A DNA stretch of 64,000 bases, from positions 90,280,977-90,344,976 of the forward strand of contig CM057226.1 of NCBI GenBank assembly GCA_029891385.1, written 5' to 3'. Positions 9,289 through 21,019 of the stretch are shown one piece after another. Made by a program: the position numbers and the translations under genes. Position 1 is the stretch's first letter, and every line of letters begins with the position of its first letter. The DNA is from Erythroxylum novogranatense (taxonomy: Eukaryota > Streptophyta > Magnoliopsida > Malpighiales > Erythroxylaceae). The notes below the pieces were generated by a model. That model saw only the letters and a list, made by a program, of their open reading frames with translations, did not search any database and had not been told where the DNA came from.

Positions 9289-12200
9289 TGTAACATCCCA
9301 TCACCGATGGGAAGGGTATTTTAGTAAATTGGGACGGGTTAGGAATAATTCATTGGCATGCACAGGCATCTATGGTTTCTATAGTGATATGACTGATGAT
9401 TTGTTGCACATGCACATGGTATACCTGCATTCATGACATTTCCCGGCATAAGTGGCTAATTGTGGTCTTTTGTGAAATTTATGTGATAATTTTGTTTGAA
9501 AAATAAAATTGAAGTGCTCTAGGTATGTTTTATATTTTTAGGGATTTATGAAAATTTTTCTGAAATTTTTCGGAGTTCTTGCCCGGACCGGGAAAATTTC
9601 CAACGGGCTGACCGAGTGAATTTTTCTATATTAAAAAGAACTGCCTAATGGCATTGGATTATTGAATAAATAATTGTGGGAATTGTTATAGAACCCTTAA
9701 CATATGTTGCATTAAGATTAAATTAGATTAGAGTTAGGATTGAATTATGTTAATTAAGTTAGGTTTTTGTCTTTTCCCCATTAAAAACCAAGCCAAGTGT
9801 CCCTTTATCTATTAGCTTTGTCTTATATGAGCCATTACCTACGACTTTTCCTTGGTTTGTTAAACAAATGAATCATTTTGGAAGCTCCTCCTTCATCTGT
9901 AGCTTTGTTCTCCTTCCTTGGTGTGTTTTCCTTCAACCTTCGATTGTCTTCTTCTTTCTCCCATCCTCCTTTGCTTTTTGCCTACTTCTTCTTTATGCAT
10001 ATCCAAGACTAAGTTGAAACCTTGAATTGTTGATCATATTTGTGATGCTTGGGATAGCCGTGAGTGGTGTTTAAGTAGTAGTAAGTGGAGAGTATTAAAG
10101 ACTTGAAGAATTGAGAGCTTGTAACTTGATTAAGGTAAGAATTGAGTTTGTCTTTATTCTTTTGGTAGTTAGAAGCATTCATGGGAAGTACTTGTGCATT
10201 TATTCATGATGATAATGGTAGGTTTGAATGGGTGTAAATGTATGCTTGTGTATGGATGAGTGAATGAATGGTTTCCATTGATTTTGGCTTGGTTTTGGCT
10301 TGCTTGTTGGAAGTCTAGGTGAATGGAAAACTAAGGAAAGTTACTTGTGTATGTGCTGCCAAATCTTGTTTAATCATGTAAGTAAATGTTGTAATGATTT
10401 TGTGGTTGAATTGGAGGTGTAAATGAGTGTATGTTTATGTAGGTAAAGTGATAGAATGGAAGAGGAAGAGGTAAGGATGAAATCTGGAAAATTTTGTGTT
10501 GAACCTATTGTAATGTTTTAATCATATCTAATTGTGTAGGTGAGCAAATGAGGTCGGATTTGTTCCCAATTAAACTTTGGGATGTTGGCTACAATTTTGT
10601 ATGAAATAGGTGTTGTTAAATTGGAATTTTAGAAGGGTGAATTTTTGCATGGAAAGTTCCTATTTTAGTGTCTGTGAACAGTAACCGAAACTATGACCAA
10701 AGTGTTTTGCTGATTTTTCTAAATTAATTGATATGGAATTTGGGAAAATGGTCTTCATGAAAGTTGAAGAATATTAAGTTAGATTTCCATTCCCACTGAT
10801 TTTGCTATTTTTCGATCTGTATATTGGGAGTTATGCTTTGTGGAATGTTGACTGATTTTCTGTCATTTGTGGAAACCTAGCCTAATTGTCGATTTTGTGA
10901 GCTTTCTGATTGGAAGCAATTTTAGCAATTTTTGTGACTGGAATTGGCTTTGGTGATCTTCTGAAAAGTTGTATAGGAAGAAATTATCTTGAAAATGATA
11001 TATGGCATGTAATTTTTGGATGTCAGATATGGGAGTAATGAATTTGCAAAAACTGTACCTAAGCTAGGTCATGGATTGCTGATCATGGCAAAAACTTGCA
11101 TAACAGTTTTGAAATTGTTAGAGGTTGAATTGGAATTTGGGTTCTCATGAAAATTCAAGTTTGAGATCTTATCTTTTCAGGGATATAAATTAGTGATTTG
11201 TTTGACATTTGTGCTAGGAGATATACTAGTTGGAAATGTACTGCACAGATTGGGACAGTTTAGTAGACAGATGCTTTGGTGAATTATTTGACCTAGTTAG
11301 TAAATGAATTAGGATTTTGGATATTCATGAAAGTTTTAGATAACATTGTGATCTTGATGAGCATATTTATTGTGTAATTTTTGACTGAAGATAATGAAAG
11401 TTACTGAATTTACAAGATACTATACTGTGTTGAGTGACTTTGAGTGAGCAATAGCTTTCATGGGATTTTTGACACCCTTAGGGGCGGAATTACTTTGAAT
11501 GGTCTAAATGAAACTTGTAGAGGGTTTCATTATATTTCCAATGAGATATGGTTTATAATTTTCTGAATTGTGTGGAAAGAGTTATGGGTGTTGGAAGTTT
11601 GGTTGGAAATCAGGAAAAAAAAAAGGAAATAAGGGTTATATATATATAGATATTAATTGTTTAATGTGAATTTTGGTTTCTTTCGTGAATAACTTTTCCG
11701 TCCGACGTCCGATTGACCTGATTCTTGAGGCATCGGATTCATTGAATATTTAATTTCATTTTTTGAGAGATTGGGAATTTTTGGACGGAAATTGACGTGG
11801 TCCGAGTAATAGTTATGTAGCCCTTGTTTTATTTATTTTTGGATCGATCGAGGCCGAATTGAGTAATTTCGGTGCCGTTAGATTTCTAATTTTTAGGTGG
11901 AATTTTTATGATGGGAAAATTTTGGATTAGGGCCGGGAATGCCATGAACATGCATTGTATACGTTTTAATCTTTTCATGTGCATTGTTTGATATTTCTAA
12001 CTATACAGTTGGTAATGTGTACTTATTTTAATTGTTATAGAGGCACAGTTGGAACGTCATCCCACGGACGTTGTAGAGACTTCCCGGCATTAGCTCAGAA
12101 GTTATTAGGTGAGTAACCTAGATGGTTCCTCGATTAGTAAGTGTTTATAATTCTGCACTTATAACTCTGTGGAGAATAATGGTGGGACGATTGTGTTTGT

Positions 12201-13106
12201 TTATGCCTGGATTGCGGACCGAAGGTCCGATGGATTGGGAGATTTTGACATAGAAGTGCTATATGTGATTTTCATGTGATTACTTGGGAGTGACTTGTGT
12301 GAATATGTTGAATTGGGATCAGTTATGATGTTAATTTTGTTTTATTTGGACATATGCATTTCATGCATAATTGCATGATCGAGAATTGGCGGTTGTGACG
12401 GAAAGCGACCAACGAGAGCTTAAAGCTCAACGTGATTGGGCCTAGAGCCCACAGTGATTCAGAGCTTAAGGCTCACCGTTTAATGCGCCCTTAATGGGAC
12501 AGTTTTAGGCGCTCGGTCACAACAACGTAATAAATTGGAAAAGCGTCACATACGCATTTCATGTGCATTTGAATTGGTTCCTTTGACTGATATAGTAATC
12601 ATGTGGTACTTCGAATGTGTTTTGGTGAAATAAGCGTATGATTCGTGTTATACCTGTGTATATGCATGAATTGGGTGAACCATCGATGATGGTTCCTCAC
12701 TGAGTTCGCAAACTCACCCAAAATTGTAAATTATTTTTCAGGACCGAGAGAGTAGTCTCATAGCTCCAGAGAGACTTTTCCTGCCGTGTAGATCGAGTTG
12801 GCAAGAGAAGTCATGGCACGCAGGTCGATCAACTGGCACTTTTTGAGGGATGACCTAGCTAGGTTTATGTTTGATTTTCTGTTGGAGTAATGTACAGAAA
12901 ATACCAGTTGTGTAATTTACTACTTTGAGGTTATGAAATGAGAAATTTATGGTTTCAAAAATTAGTGAATTTCATATTAATGCTTTATGATTTTGATGCC
13001 ATGTGGAGTGTTAGAGATGGTTCATAGCGCAACCTTATCATAGGGTGTGTATCGGAATTGACCCACAGGTGTCCCGGCACATATCCTATGGTAAGGGGGT
13101 GCTACA
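9289..13106 (+). repeat. Element C 5' LTR
   Basis: 3818 bp from TGTAACATCCC to GGTGCTACA. It is near-identical to the rejoined 3' LTR. It contains no credible gene. It holds diverged repeats with a period of about 180-205 bp (10756-11600), a short AT run at 11638-11652, and a stretch with repeated AGCTTAAAGCTC-like words at about 12415-12480. Confidence 0.93.
10730..11600 (+). repeat. Five diverged ~180-bp repeats inside element C LTR
   Basis: The recurring core, GGAATTTGG then about ten bases then CATGAAAGTTG-like sequence, has its CATGAAA part starting at about 10756, 10961, 11146, 11326 and 11507. Spacings are 205, 185, 180 and 181 bp. Each copy is followed by an AT-rich half with phrases such as TTGAGATCTTATC. 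The same series is in the 3' LTR at about 41245-42010. Identity between units is low, so this is an old internal amplification. Confidence 0.6.
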
Positions 13107-13111
13107 TTAGG

Positions 13112-13122
13112 TGGTATCAGAA
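13112..13122 (+). other. Element C primer-binding site
   Basis: TGGTATCAGAA follows the LTR after a 5-base gap (TTAGG). It fits initiator tRNA-Met with the last base changed. The same 5-base gap is seen in element I. Confidence 0.85.
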
Positions 13123-13200
13123 CATGGTTTGGCATCTGTTGAGACTAGTACATAATTAGGCTTGAATTATTGTGAGAAATGCAAAAACTGATCAGAGTTC

Positions 13201-14160
13201 TTGTTTTATTATAGGTCATCCGTTTTTGGTGATCAGATAGATCAACCAGCTGACCAGGGATCAGTCGGAGCTAGTAGAGAGTCCTCGGTGCCTCGATCTG
13301 AGGAGTTACCTCTTAGAGTCCCCGTGAGACGGGAGAGGAGATACGATTTGCTATGTAAGCATGGGGTACATGAGACTTATGGCGATCTGAGACCCACTGA
13401 AGCTAAGGGATGGTGGAGAGGGGCGAGAGTTCTCGACGGATGGACCGTGAACTGATGAGAGGTTCGATTATGCGGTGTCACTTTGCGGGGCCCAAAGCAT
13501 ACAAGTGGTGGAAGACTGTGCCAGGCAGTACCACCAGGCCTTGCTTACTGTCATGGGCTGATTTTTGAGGGCCTTCAGGGACAACTATATGCCCAAGGTC
13601 TATCTTGACATGAAGATCACGGAGTTTAAAATCAAGTGGTCGGATGTCGGTGGCAGAATATGAGGTGAAATTCAATGAGCTGATGGATTATGCCACTGTG
13701 ATGATCCCGACTGAGGCTGATAAGTGCCGGAGGTTCGAGAATGGCCTCAATACTGAGATCCGTACCAGGTTGGCCCGATCAGACATGGGCACATTTATTG
13801 AGTTGAGGGCTGCTGTCGTGAGAGTGGAGCAGCTGATGAGGCAGAGACAGGTTGAGATAGGGTCCCGGGGTAAGAGGTCAAGTGACAGTCAGGGCAGCTC
13901 TGGCAGGAGCTTTAGTAAGCGCCAAAGCAGGAGTTTCCGGTCATCAGGAGGATCCAGAAAGTCTGGATTTGGACAGAGAGGGAGATTTGTATAGACCGAC
14001 AGTGGCAGTGGCAATGGCAGTGGTAGAGGTTTTGGGCAGATTTCCCCATTTTGTGAGCACTGCTAGAAGAGGCACAGTGGGGAGTGTTGGCGGTTGACTG
14101 GAGCTTGTCTTAAATGCAGCTCCATGGATCATCATATTCGGGATTGCCCAACTAAATTGG
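13201..14160 (+). pseudogene. Element C gag with CCHC knuckle
   Basis: Gypsy gag in at least three frames. The N-terminal part (13201-13455) ends in a frame break. The retrotransposon-gag core continues at 13644-13994 (VAEYEVKFNELMDYATVMIP, then FENGLNTEIRTRLAR), followed by a basic, serine-rich stretch. The zinc knuckle is split: its last part, CLKCSSMDHHIRDC, is at about 14103-14145 in another frame. No single start is certain. The mix of stops and frame changes makes this a non-functional copy. Confidence 0.85.
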
Positions 14161-14900
14161 GAGCTCAGTCTGCTGGTAGTGGACGAGACGGGAGTAGTAC
14201 TACCATACAGCAGAGTAGAGTGGGTGGATCCGGACAGAGGGGCCGAGGTAGAGGCCGAGATAGAGCTGAGGGATCCTTTGTGAGGACCGAGGGTGGGGCA
14301 GCCACCACGCCCCGTGCCGCAGTCTATGCCATGACGAGACAGAGGCCTGTGGATTTTCTGATGTTGTGGTGGTATGCTTCTCATTTCGATATTGAGGCAT
14401 TTGCTTTCTTTGGATCTGGATCCACACATTCTTTATTGCACCTCATATGGCATGTAGATTGCATGGGGATAGGGAGATGTTCTTGTATGGGCTGAGGTGA
14501 GTACACCTCTAGATAGTACTCTTGCATTGGGAGAGGTGCGAGGATGCTCGATCCGGGTTGATCAAGCAGTGTTGAGGGCAGACCTTATAGTGTTGCCTCT
14601 GAGAGAGATCGATGTGATTCTGGGGATGGATTGGCTTACTGCCCATAGGGCCATCATGGACTGCTATACTAAGGAGGTTATTTTAGAGTCTCCTGGTCAG
14701 CCTAGAGCAGTGTTCAGAGGAGTTAGTCAGGCAGTACCAGCCCGGATGATCTCTTTCTTTAGTGCTCTGAGACTGATGCAGGGAGGCTGTGAGGCCTATC
14801 TGGCTCATGTGGTTGACACCAGAGTTGAGAAGAGGCTTCAGGATATTCCCATAGTTAGGGAATTCCCAGATGTGTTTTCTGATAAGTTACCGGGTTTGCC
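14161..14900 (+). pseudogene. Element C aspartic protease
   Basis: This is the RVP_2-type protease that would cut the polyprotein. The frame at 14094-14495 ends with FFGSGSTHS, where the catalytic aspartate (normally D before S/P-G) reads glycine. The frame at 14497 continues with the hydrophobic flap region, VDVILGMDWL-type sequence (here IDVILGMDWLTAHRAIMDC), a Gypsy protease hallmark. The linker to RT contains DIPIVREFPDVF. The active site is lost and the frame is broken between the two halves. Confidence 0.85.
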
Positions 14901-15611
14901 GCCAGATCGGGAGACAGAGTTTACCATTGACCTCGTCCAGCATCGCTCTATATCTATACCTCCATATAGGATGGCTTTTGTGGAACCGAGGGAGCTAAAG
15001 GCTCGCCATGGAGTTCTTTGGAGAAGGGTTTTATCATGCCTAGTGTATCACCATGGGGAGCTCCAGTTTTATTTGTGAAGAAAAAGGATGGGACTTTGAG
15101 GCTGTGCATTGATTACAGGCAGCTGAATCGGGTGACAGTGAAGAATAAGTATCTACTTCCTAGGATCGATGACTTATTTGATCAGTTGCAGGGAGCTCAG
15201 GCATTCACTAAACTGGATCTAAGGTCAGGGTACTATCAGCTGAAGATAGCAGAGGCTGATGTGCCTAAGAGTGCATTCAGGAGCAGGTATGGGCATTTTG
15301 AGTTTCTGGTGATGCCGTTTGGGTTGACTAATGCCCTGGCAGCCTTCATGACGTTGATGAATAAGGTATTTCAGCCCTACCTGGATCAGTTTGTAATTGT
15401 TTTTATTGATGACATTCTAGTGTATTCGAGGAACAGACAGGAGCATAGTGAGCACTTGAGGATTGTTTTGCAGACTATGAGGCAGAGACAGTTGTATGCC
15501 AAATTCAGTAAGTGTGAATTTTGGCTGGATCAAATGATCTTTTTGGGGCATATAGTGACTGGAGAGGGTATTCAGGTGGATCCGAGTAAGGTTGAGGCAG
15601 TGCTGAAGTAG
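14901..15611 (+). pseudogene. Element C reverse transcriptase
   Basis: The RT domain spans two overlapping frames (up to 15078, then 15018-15611). Visible motifs are [39 protein letters not shown] and the catalytic FIDDILVYS at about 15397-15425. The last part reads [19 protein letters not shown]. An in-frame TAG at about 15609 separates it from RNase H. The catalytic YXDD-type box is intact, but the enzyme cannot be made as one protein. Confidence 0.92.
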
Positions 15612-15626
15612 GAGGCTCCTAGGAAT

Positions 15627-16190
15627 GTGTCGGAGATTCGAAGTTTCCTCGGATTGGTTAGTTATTACCGGAGGTTTGTCGAGGGGTTTTCATTGATCTC
15701 AGCCCCTCTGATAAATCTTTTGAGAAAGAATGTGACATTCAGATGGACTGAGGAGTGTCAGAAGAGCTTTGAGGAGCTAAAACATCGGTTGACTACTGCA
15801 CCAGTGTTGGCTATTCCATCTGGGACTGGAGGATTTGAGGTATACAGTGATGCATCGCATCAGGGATTGGGGTGTGTTCTGATGCAGCACGGTAGAGTCA
15901 TTGCCTATGCCTCGAGACAATTGAGGTCTCACGAGGTAAACTATACTGTTCATGATTTGGAGTTAGCTGCAGTTGTGTTTGCTCTGAAGATTTGGAGGCA
16001 TTACCTGTATGGTGAGACTTTTCAGATCTTCACTGATCATAAGAGTTTGAGATATTCTTGAGCGAGAGAGTTGAATTTGAGGCAGAGGAGATGGCTTGAG
16101 TTGTTGAAGGACTATGGTGTATTTATCGAGTATCACCACAGGAAAACCAATGTAGTGGCGGATGCTCTAGCAGGATGTCTCACGTCGCAA
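15627..16190 (+). pseudogene. Element C RNase H
   Basis: The connection region ([18 protein letters not shown]) leads into RNase H with the first catalytic aspartate in [15 protein letters not shown], the [18 protein letters not shown] segment and [13 protein letters not shown] at about 16059 breaks the frame, which resumes with ELNLRQRRWLELLKDY and NVVADAL. This domain would remove the RNA strand of RNA-DNA hybrids. Confidence 0.9.
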
Positions 16191-17422
16191 AATTTTATTC
16201 GTGTATCGAGATTACCTAACTTGATTCAGTTGAGGGCTTTGAATGTTCAGATTAATCTGGAGCAGGATGGAGCTTTAGTAGCCACTCTGAAGCTCAGAAC
16301 GATGCTACAGGACAGGATTAGGAGAGTTCAGGACAAGGATCCTGTTTTGGTGAAACTGATTGAGAGAGTGAGATCTGATTCGAGTTCGGAATTTGAGTTG
16401 AGAGATGGGATTTTATGGATGGGACAGAGGTTATGTGTGCCAGATGTGGATGATTTGAGGCGAGAGATTCTGGAGGAAGCACATATGGCTGTCTATGCTA
16501 TGCATCCTGGTACTACCAAGATGTATAACACTCTTAAGCCACATTTCTGGTGGCCTGGTATGAAAAAGCAGGTGGCAGAATATGTCTCCAGATGTATGAC
16601 GTGCCAAGCGAGTTAAGGTGAGCACCGAGCTCCAAGAGGGAAGCTTCATTCGTTGCTTATTTAGGAGTGGAAATGGGGCAATTACTATGGATTTTATTAT
16701 GAGGTTGCCTAGGGCCTTGAGCAAACATAATGCTATCTCGAGTCATAGTGGACGGTTACTAAATCGCCCATTTTTTGCCGATGAGGAGAACAATTCTCTT
16801 GATCAGTTGGCCCGAAGTATGTGATGAGAGATAGTGAGGCTGCACGGGTTCCATGTCGATAGTGTCAGACAGGGATCCCAGATTTACTTCGAGATTTTGG
16901 CAGAGTTTGCAGTTTGCTATGGGTACTAGGCTGAACTTCAATACAGCTTTTCATCCTTAGACAGATGGGCAGAGTGAGAGGACTATTAAGACTGTTGAGG
17001 ATATGCTTCGGGCATGTGTACTGGAGTTCAGAGGATCATGGGACCAGTATTTAGCTCTGATTGAGTTTGCATATAACAACCATTATCACAGTAGCATCGA
17101 GATGGCACCATATGAAGCACTGTATGGGCGACCGTGTAGATCGCCTTTGTATTGGGATGAAGAGGGTGTGAGGATGATTGAGGGTCCCGAGCTGATTCAG
17201 GACACTGTAGATAAGGTGAAACTGATTCGAAGTCGCATCAAGGCGGCTCAGGATAGACAGAAGAGTTATGTGGATCAGCATCGGAGAGAGATGGAGTATA
17301 ATGTGGGCGACAGAGTTTTCCTCCGAGTGTCACCTTGAAGAGGAGTTTTGAGATTCGGCAAGAAGGGCAAGTTAAGCCCTAGGTACATTGGTCCGTATGA
17401 GATTGTCGAGAGGATAGGACCG
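16191..17422 (+). pseudogene. Element C integrase, cut by element F
   Basis: The zinc-binding N-terminus (AMHPGTTKMY, then WWPGMKKQVAEYVSRCMTC) is in the frame ending at 16616. The core continues in pieces: ITMDFIMRLP with the first catalytic aspartate near 16690, SDRDPRF with the second at about 16863-16885, and TDGQSERT with the catalytic glutamate after an in-frame TAG near 16958. The frame at 17003-17338 carries the C-terminal half (YEALYGRPCRSPLYW). Coding stops at 17422, where element F begins, and continues at 39435. Confidence 0.9.
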
Positions 17423-18882
17423 TGATCGCGGCTCTGTCGATGCGATCTTGCGATCGATCCTTGGAAACCGGTCAAATAAAATAAATTCCAAGATTGCGGT
17501 ATAGGTTGCAATCCTCGGGTCGTCTCACTTAATAGGAACCAATTGAAAAAGGTCTAATCTAGCCTAAATGTCAAAAATTGCAATGAAAGTTGAATAAACG
17601 GGGGTTTGGTATTTTGGTCAAAACTCAGATAAAGTAAAGTAATCAATTGGACAAAAAGTAATAAAGAATATTTTTGGAATTTTGGAAATAAATGCAATTA
17701 ACAAAATTGGATCGAAATCAAATTGATAAAATCCTCTTGAAAATGGGCGCAGCTATCACGGTTCAAAATGATTTTAAGGACACAATCCACTAAGTTTCGA
17801 AAGATCAACCCTAAAGGACTCTTTAGGTCTAAAGATTTAATTAATGAACTCCATTATTTAAATCTTTGTTAAAAAACCTTAGTGTGTGAAATGGAAAAAT
17901 TAATGCAATCGGTCAAATGGATCAAGTATAATCTCAATATCTAACACAACTAGGCAGATAAAGAAGGTTAACACAATCGCCATTGACATATATGAGACTT
18001 CATATATTAAGCACCAAAGTTCTCCATTAATCAATCCATAACACAAGACATCGTCAACACTTGATTAAACTATAACCAAGCTAATTTAAATACACGCAGT
18101 AAACCCTAACTCAGGCATTTACAACATGCAAATAAACATAGACGATGTAAGATCAACTCCCCTTTAGAACAGGTGAACTCAAGCCCTTTGCTTCATTTCC
18201 AAGAAGAAGTGTGATTTAGCCGCTCATGACTTCGGGCTGTCTCTCGACTGGAAAAGACCGGACATCACCCATGGTAGCCGGCAAGGCTGGCGGTGGCGAT
18301 AAAGCGATTGTCAAACGGCGATGATGGAAATGGTGATGATGGTGGAAGATTAATCGTCTGTCGCGCCTCAAAGTGTCCTCCAAGTTCAGTAACTCGCTTG
18401 ACCTAAAAATAGCAAGCTTATATATGATGGGCGTGGGTCGGTCAAAGCAGTGTGAGAGATGTTCCCAATGAGAGTCTGGTATTTATCATGCGCCGCGCGA
18501 GATGACATTAGGTGCCGTGACTTGCTTCATTTGATCTTCTCACATGGCGTGGCACTTAAGTGGCGCCCATGGCGTAAATCTTATGTCCTTGCTGGCGAGG
18601 TAAGTTTGAGGTCATGGCGTGCTATTTTTGGTTGCAATGTCGCGTGCTACTTCCTTGCTTTTGACTCTCTTTTCCCTACGATATCAAATGACAATTTGCG
18701 TTATCAATGTTACTCGGAAAAAAATCAATGTCAATCTGGAACAAATCTACTGTCAAAGTGTATAAAGTGTGAACTCATATAAGGGACTAACTAAAGCACC
18801 AAAATTATAAATTAAGAGTAAAAAAGCACATTAAAGATAGAAGAAGTGTAGCCAATTTATGTAATAAACTTGGGTTCAATCA
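17423..18882 (-). repeat. Element F 3' LTR
   Basis: 1460 bp bounded by TGATC...CAATCA on the plus strand. It matches 37971-39429 (1459 bp), with differences concentrated in CG-rich words. It contains ATGGCG/CGCC-rich sequence at about 18230-18620. The ORF at 18459-18782 is not conserved in the partner LTR and is not a gene. Confidence 0.93.
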
Positions 18883-18897
18883 AATTCCCCCACACTT
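18883..18897 (-). promoter_or_regulatory. Element F polypurine tract
   Basis: On the minus strand this reads TAAGTGTGGGGGAATT, directly before the 3' LTR. Near-copies lie at about 20085-20100 and 31866-31878. Confidence 0.85.
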
Positions 18898-20329
18898 AGA
18901 CCTTTGTACTCCTGGATAAAGTTTATAAGAGTCAAAAAGATACAAATGAAAAGAAAAATTCATCCATGCTCAATCGATAATAAGAACTTGGCGCAAATCA
19001 CTTAATCAAAATTCAATCTACGCAAATTTAAAGAATGCTAATAAAATAAACACTAAAAGAATTCAATCCAAGAGATTGGACAAAAGAGATGCCACTCAAG
19101 ATTAAGTGTTTACTCTCTGCTCACATGTCAGAGATATTTTACTCTCAATCTACTTAAGCCATTCTCTTCCATAAGCTTGTAGCAATTCTATTTCTTCACC
19201 ACAAGAACTATAATTTAAAGATCAAGAGGACTTTGTAGGGTTGTAATGTATGGAAGGCTAGATGAAGGGATGGAATGAAAGAAAGAAAGAAGATATGAAC
19301 ACATGCATTACAATGATAAACTGGATGTCAAAAGATAAATAAAAATTGATTTTGATTTTTGATTTTTTGATTTTTTTTATTTATTTTTTTTTATTTATTT
19401 TTTAAAGAGCATATACATATACTGCTTGAATTGAGATTGTTCTTTTTCTCCCTCTTTTTTTATTATGCTCTTTTGATGGAACTGTTTCTTTTTTTTTAAT
19501 GCAAATTAAACTATTGACATCATAATAGGATGCATGCAAGTGCTCATAAATTAAGTGGCTCAAGGGGTTAACGAGTGATGAATGTTAATGGGACTGTGTT
19601 TGGGAACAAGTTAAAGAAAGAATGCCTCTATCACATCAACAAATTCTAGTCCATAAAGCTTTGATTAAGAATTGAAACAAGTTCTAGAGAGGTATGAAAT
19701 AAGTAGATGCACACAATATTAAAGAAAGAATTTGGCTCAAATATCCTTCCAACAAGGGTAATATCTCAATGTACAATCTCAAGTTTCAAAAACTTAAAGT
19801 ACTATTTTGTTAGCATGCCTGAATTCACTTGAATTGAAAATATCAAAAGTAAAATTAGTCAAGACCAACTATCATAAAAAGAATGGAAGGAGATTTCATA
19901 AACTCAAGTACCAATTTGAATTTATAAAGCCTTTGAAACACAAAAGTTACAAAAATTTCATGCGGAAGAAATTGAATTGAGAAAAATGCACCAAGTTTAA
20001 AATTTGTAATATTACATACGATCGGCTAACACATATATCAAAAGTGCCAATAAGGAGCATAACAAATAGTAACAATATGGGACAAGCTCCCCCACACTTA
20101 ATTAACACATTGTCCTCAATGAAAATGAAAACAAAAAATCGGGTATTAATCATCTTGGCAAAGAGTGGTCAGTACAAGGTATGCTAAGAACAGAAAAACA
20201 AAAGAAAACAGAAAACAACGAGAAACAATGAAAAATAAAAGAAAAAACATAGAACACAATGCGAACTAAGTCTGCAGGGTCATCGGGGTAAGATCGGGAG
20301 GAGCATTGCAGAGGAGCTAGGATCGATCA
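18898..20329 (-). other. Element F 3' untranslated region, no gene
   Basis: AT-rich sequence between the post-pol ORF and the polypurine tract. It has a long T-rich low-complexity stretch at 19340-19500 and a second TAAGTGTGGGGGA-type purine tract near 20085-20100. I see no domain or conserved ORF. Confidence 0.7.
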
Positions 20330-21019
20330 AGAATCACCGTCGGTAGGAGGAAGAGGAATGTGGAGGTGCTCCAAGCAAGGCATACATCTGCTGGTGGTAT
20401 CGACGATCGGCTGGCTCATTGGGCTTTGAACGAAGAAAAGCAAGATGAAGGGTGGCCACGATGAGTGAGGTGGAAACTGATGAGTGAGGGTGGCGAAGGA
20501 GAAGGGAGGAGGGGGTAAGATGGGGTGGGTGTGGGAGGAGGGACATCAACATGTGTAGCAGCAACAACAGGAGGGGAAGGAGGAGGTGATGGTGGGGAAG
20601 GAGAGTATGGTGGCGGAGGAGGAGGTGAGGGGGAGTGAGGAGGAGGTGTCGGAGCTAGAAAACGGGGTTGTTTGAGACGGATGTAACGAAAAAGGGAGGC
20701 GGGATCAAAAATCTTGTCAGTAGGAAGTTCCGGGACCTGGTGGGCCCGAAACAGATCACTAACAAGGTGGGGGAATAAGATGGAGTGGGTGAGGGTGGAA
20801 GTGAGGACGGATTGGCGAAGGGCGGAAAAGATTGCATGAGTAAGATCAACCGGCCGGCCAGCCATCGAGGTAATATACAATACATTCTTTGGGAACAAAG
20901 GCAAGGTGGGAGGTAGGGTGGATGTTGTTGCAGATCAAATGTAGCGAGGGCGAGCCTCGGGGACGGAGATTGGCACGTCGGATGTATCTTTGAGATACCC
21001 GAGGTTGATACCATTAATT
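20330..21019 (-). pseudogene. Element F post-pol ORF, C-terminal part
   Basis: This continues, in the same reading frame, the ORF cut at 30633. After the element G boundary the minus strand reads about 27 codons to a TGA near 20937 (probably a decayed CGA). The 20904-20416 frame then continues past LPLFPKNVLYITSMAGRP with a helical segment (LTHAIFSALRQSVLTS) and a long proline-serine tail of PPPP and SPSPP runs. The fold resembles the 'putative plant transposon protein' type found after pol in Athila-like elements, sometimes called env-like. I see no signal peptide or convincing transmembrane helix. Function is unknown. Confidence 0.65.

Noticed and set aside
18459..18782. 107-codon ORF in element F 3' LTR
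   Set aside because: The frame is not kept in the paired LTR (39004-39319 has different frames).
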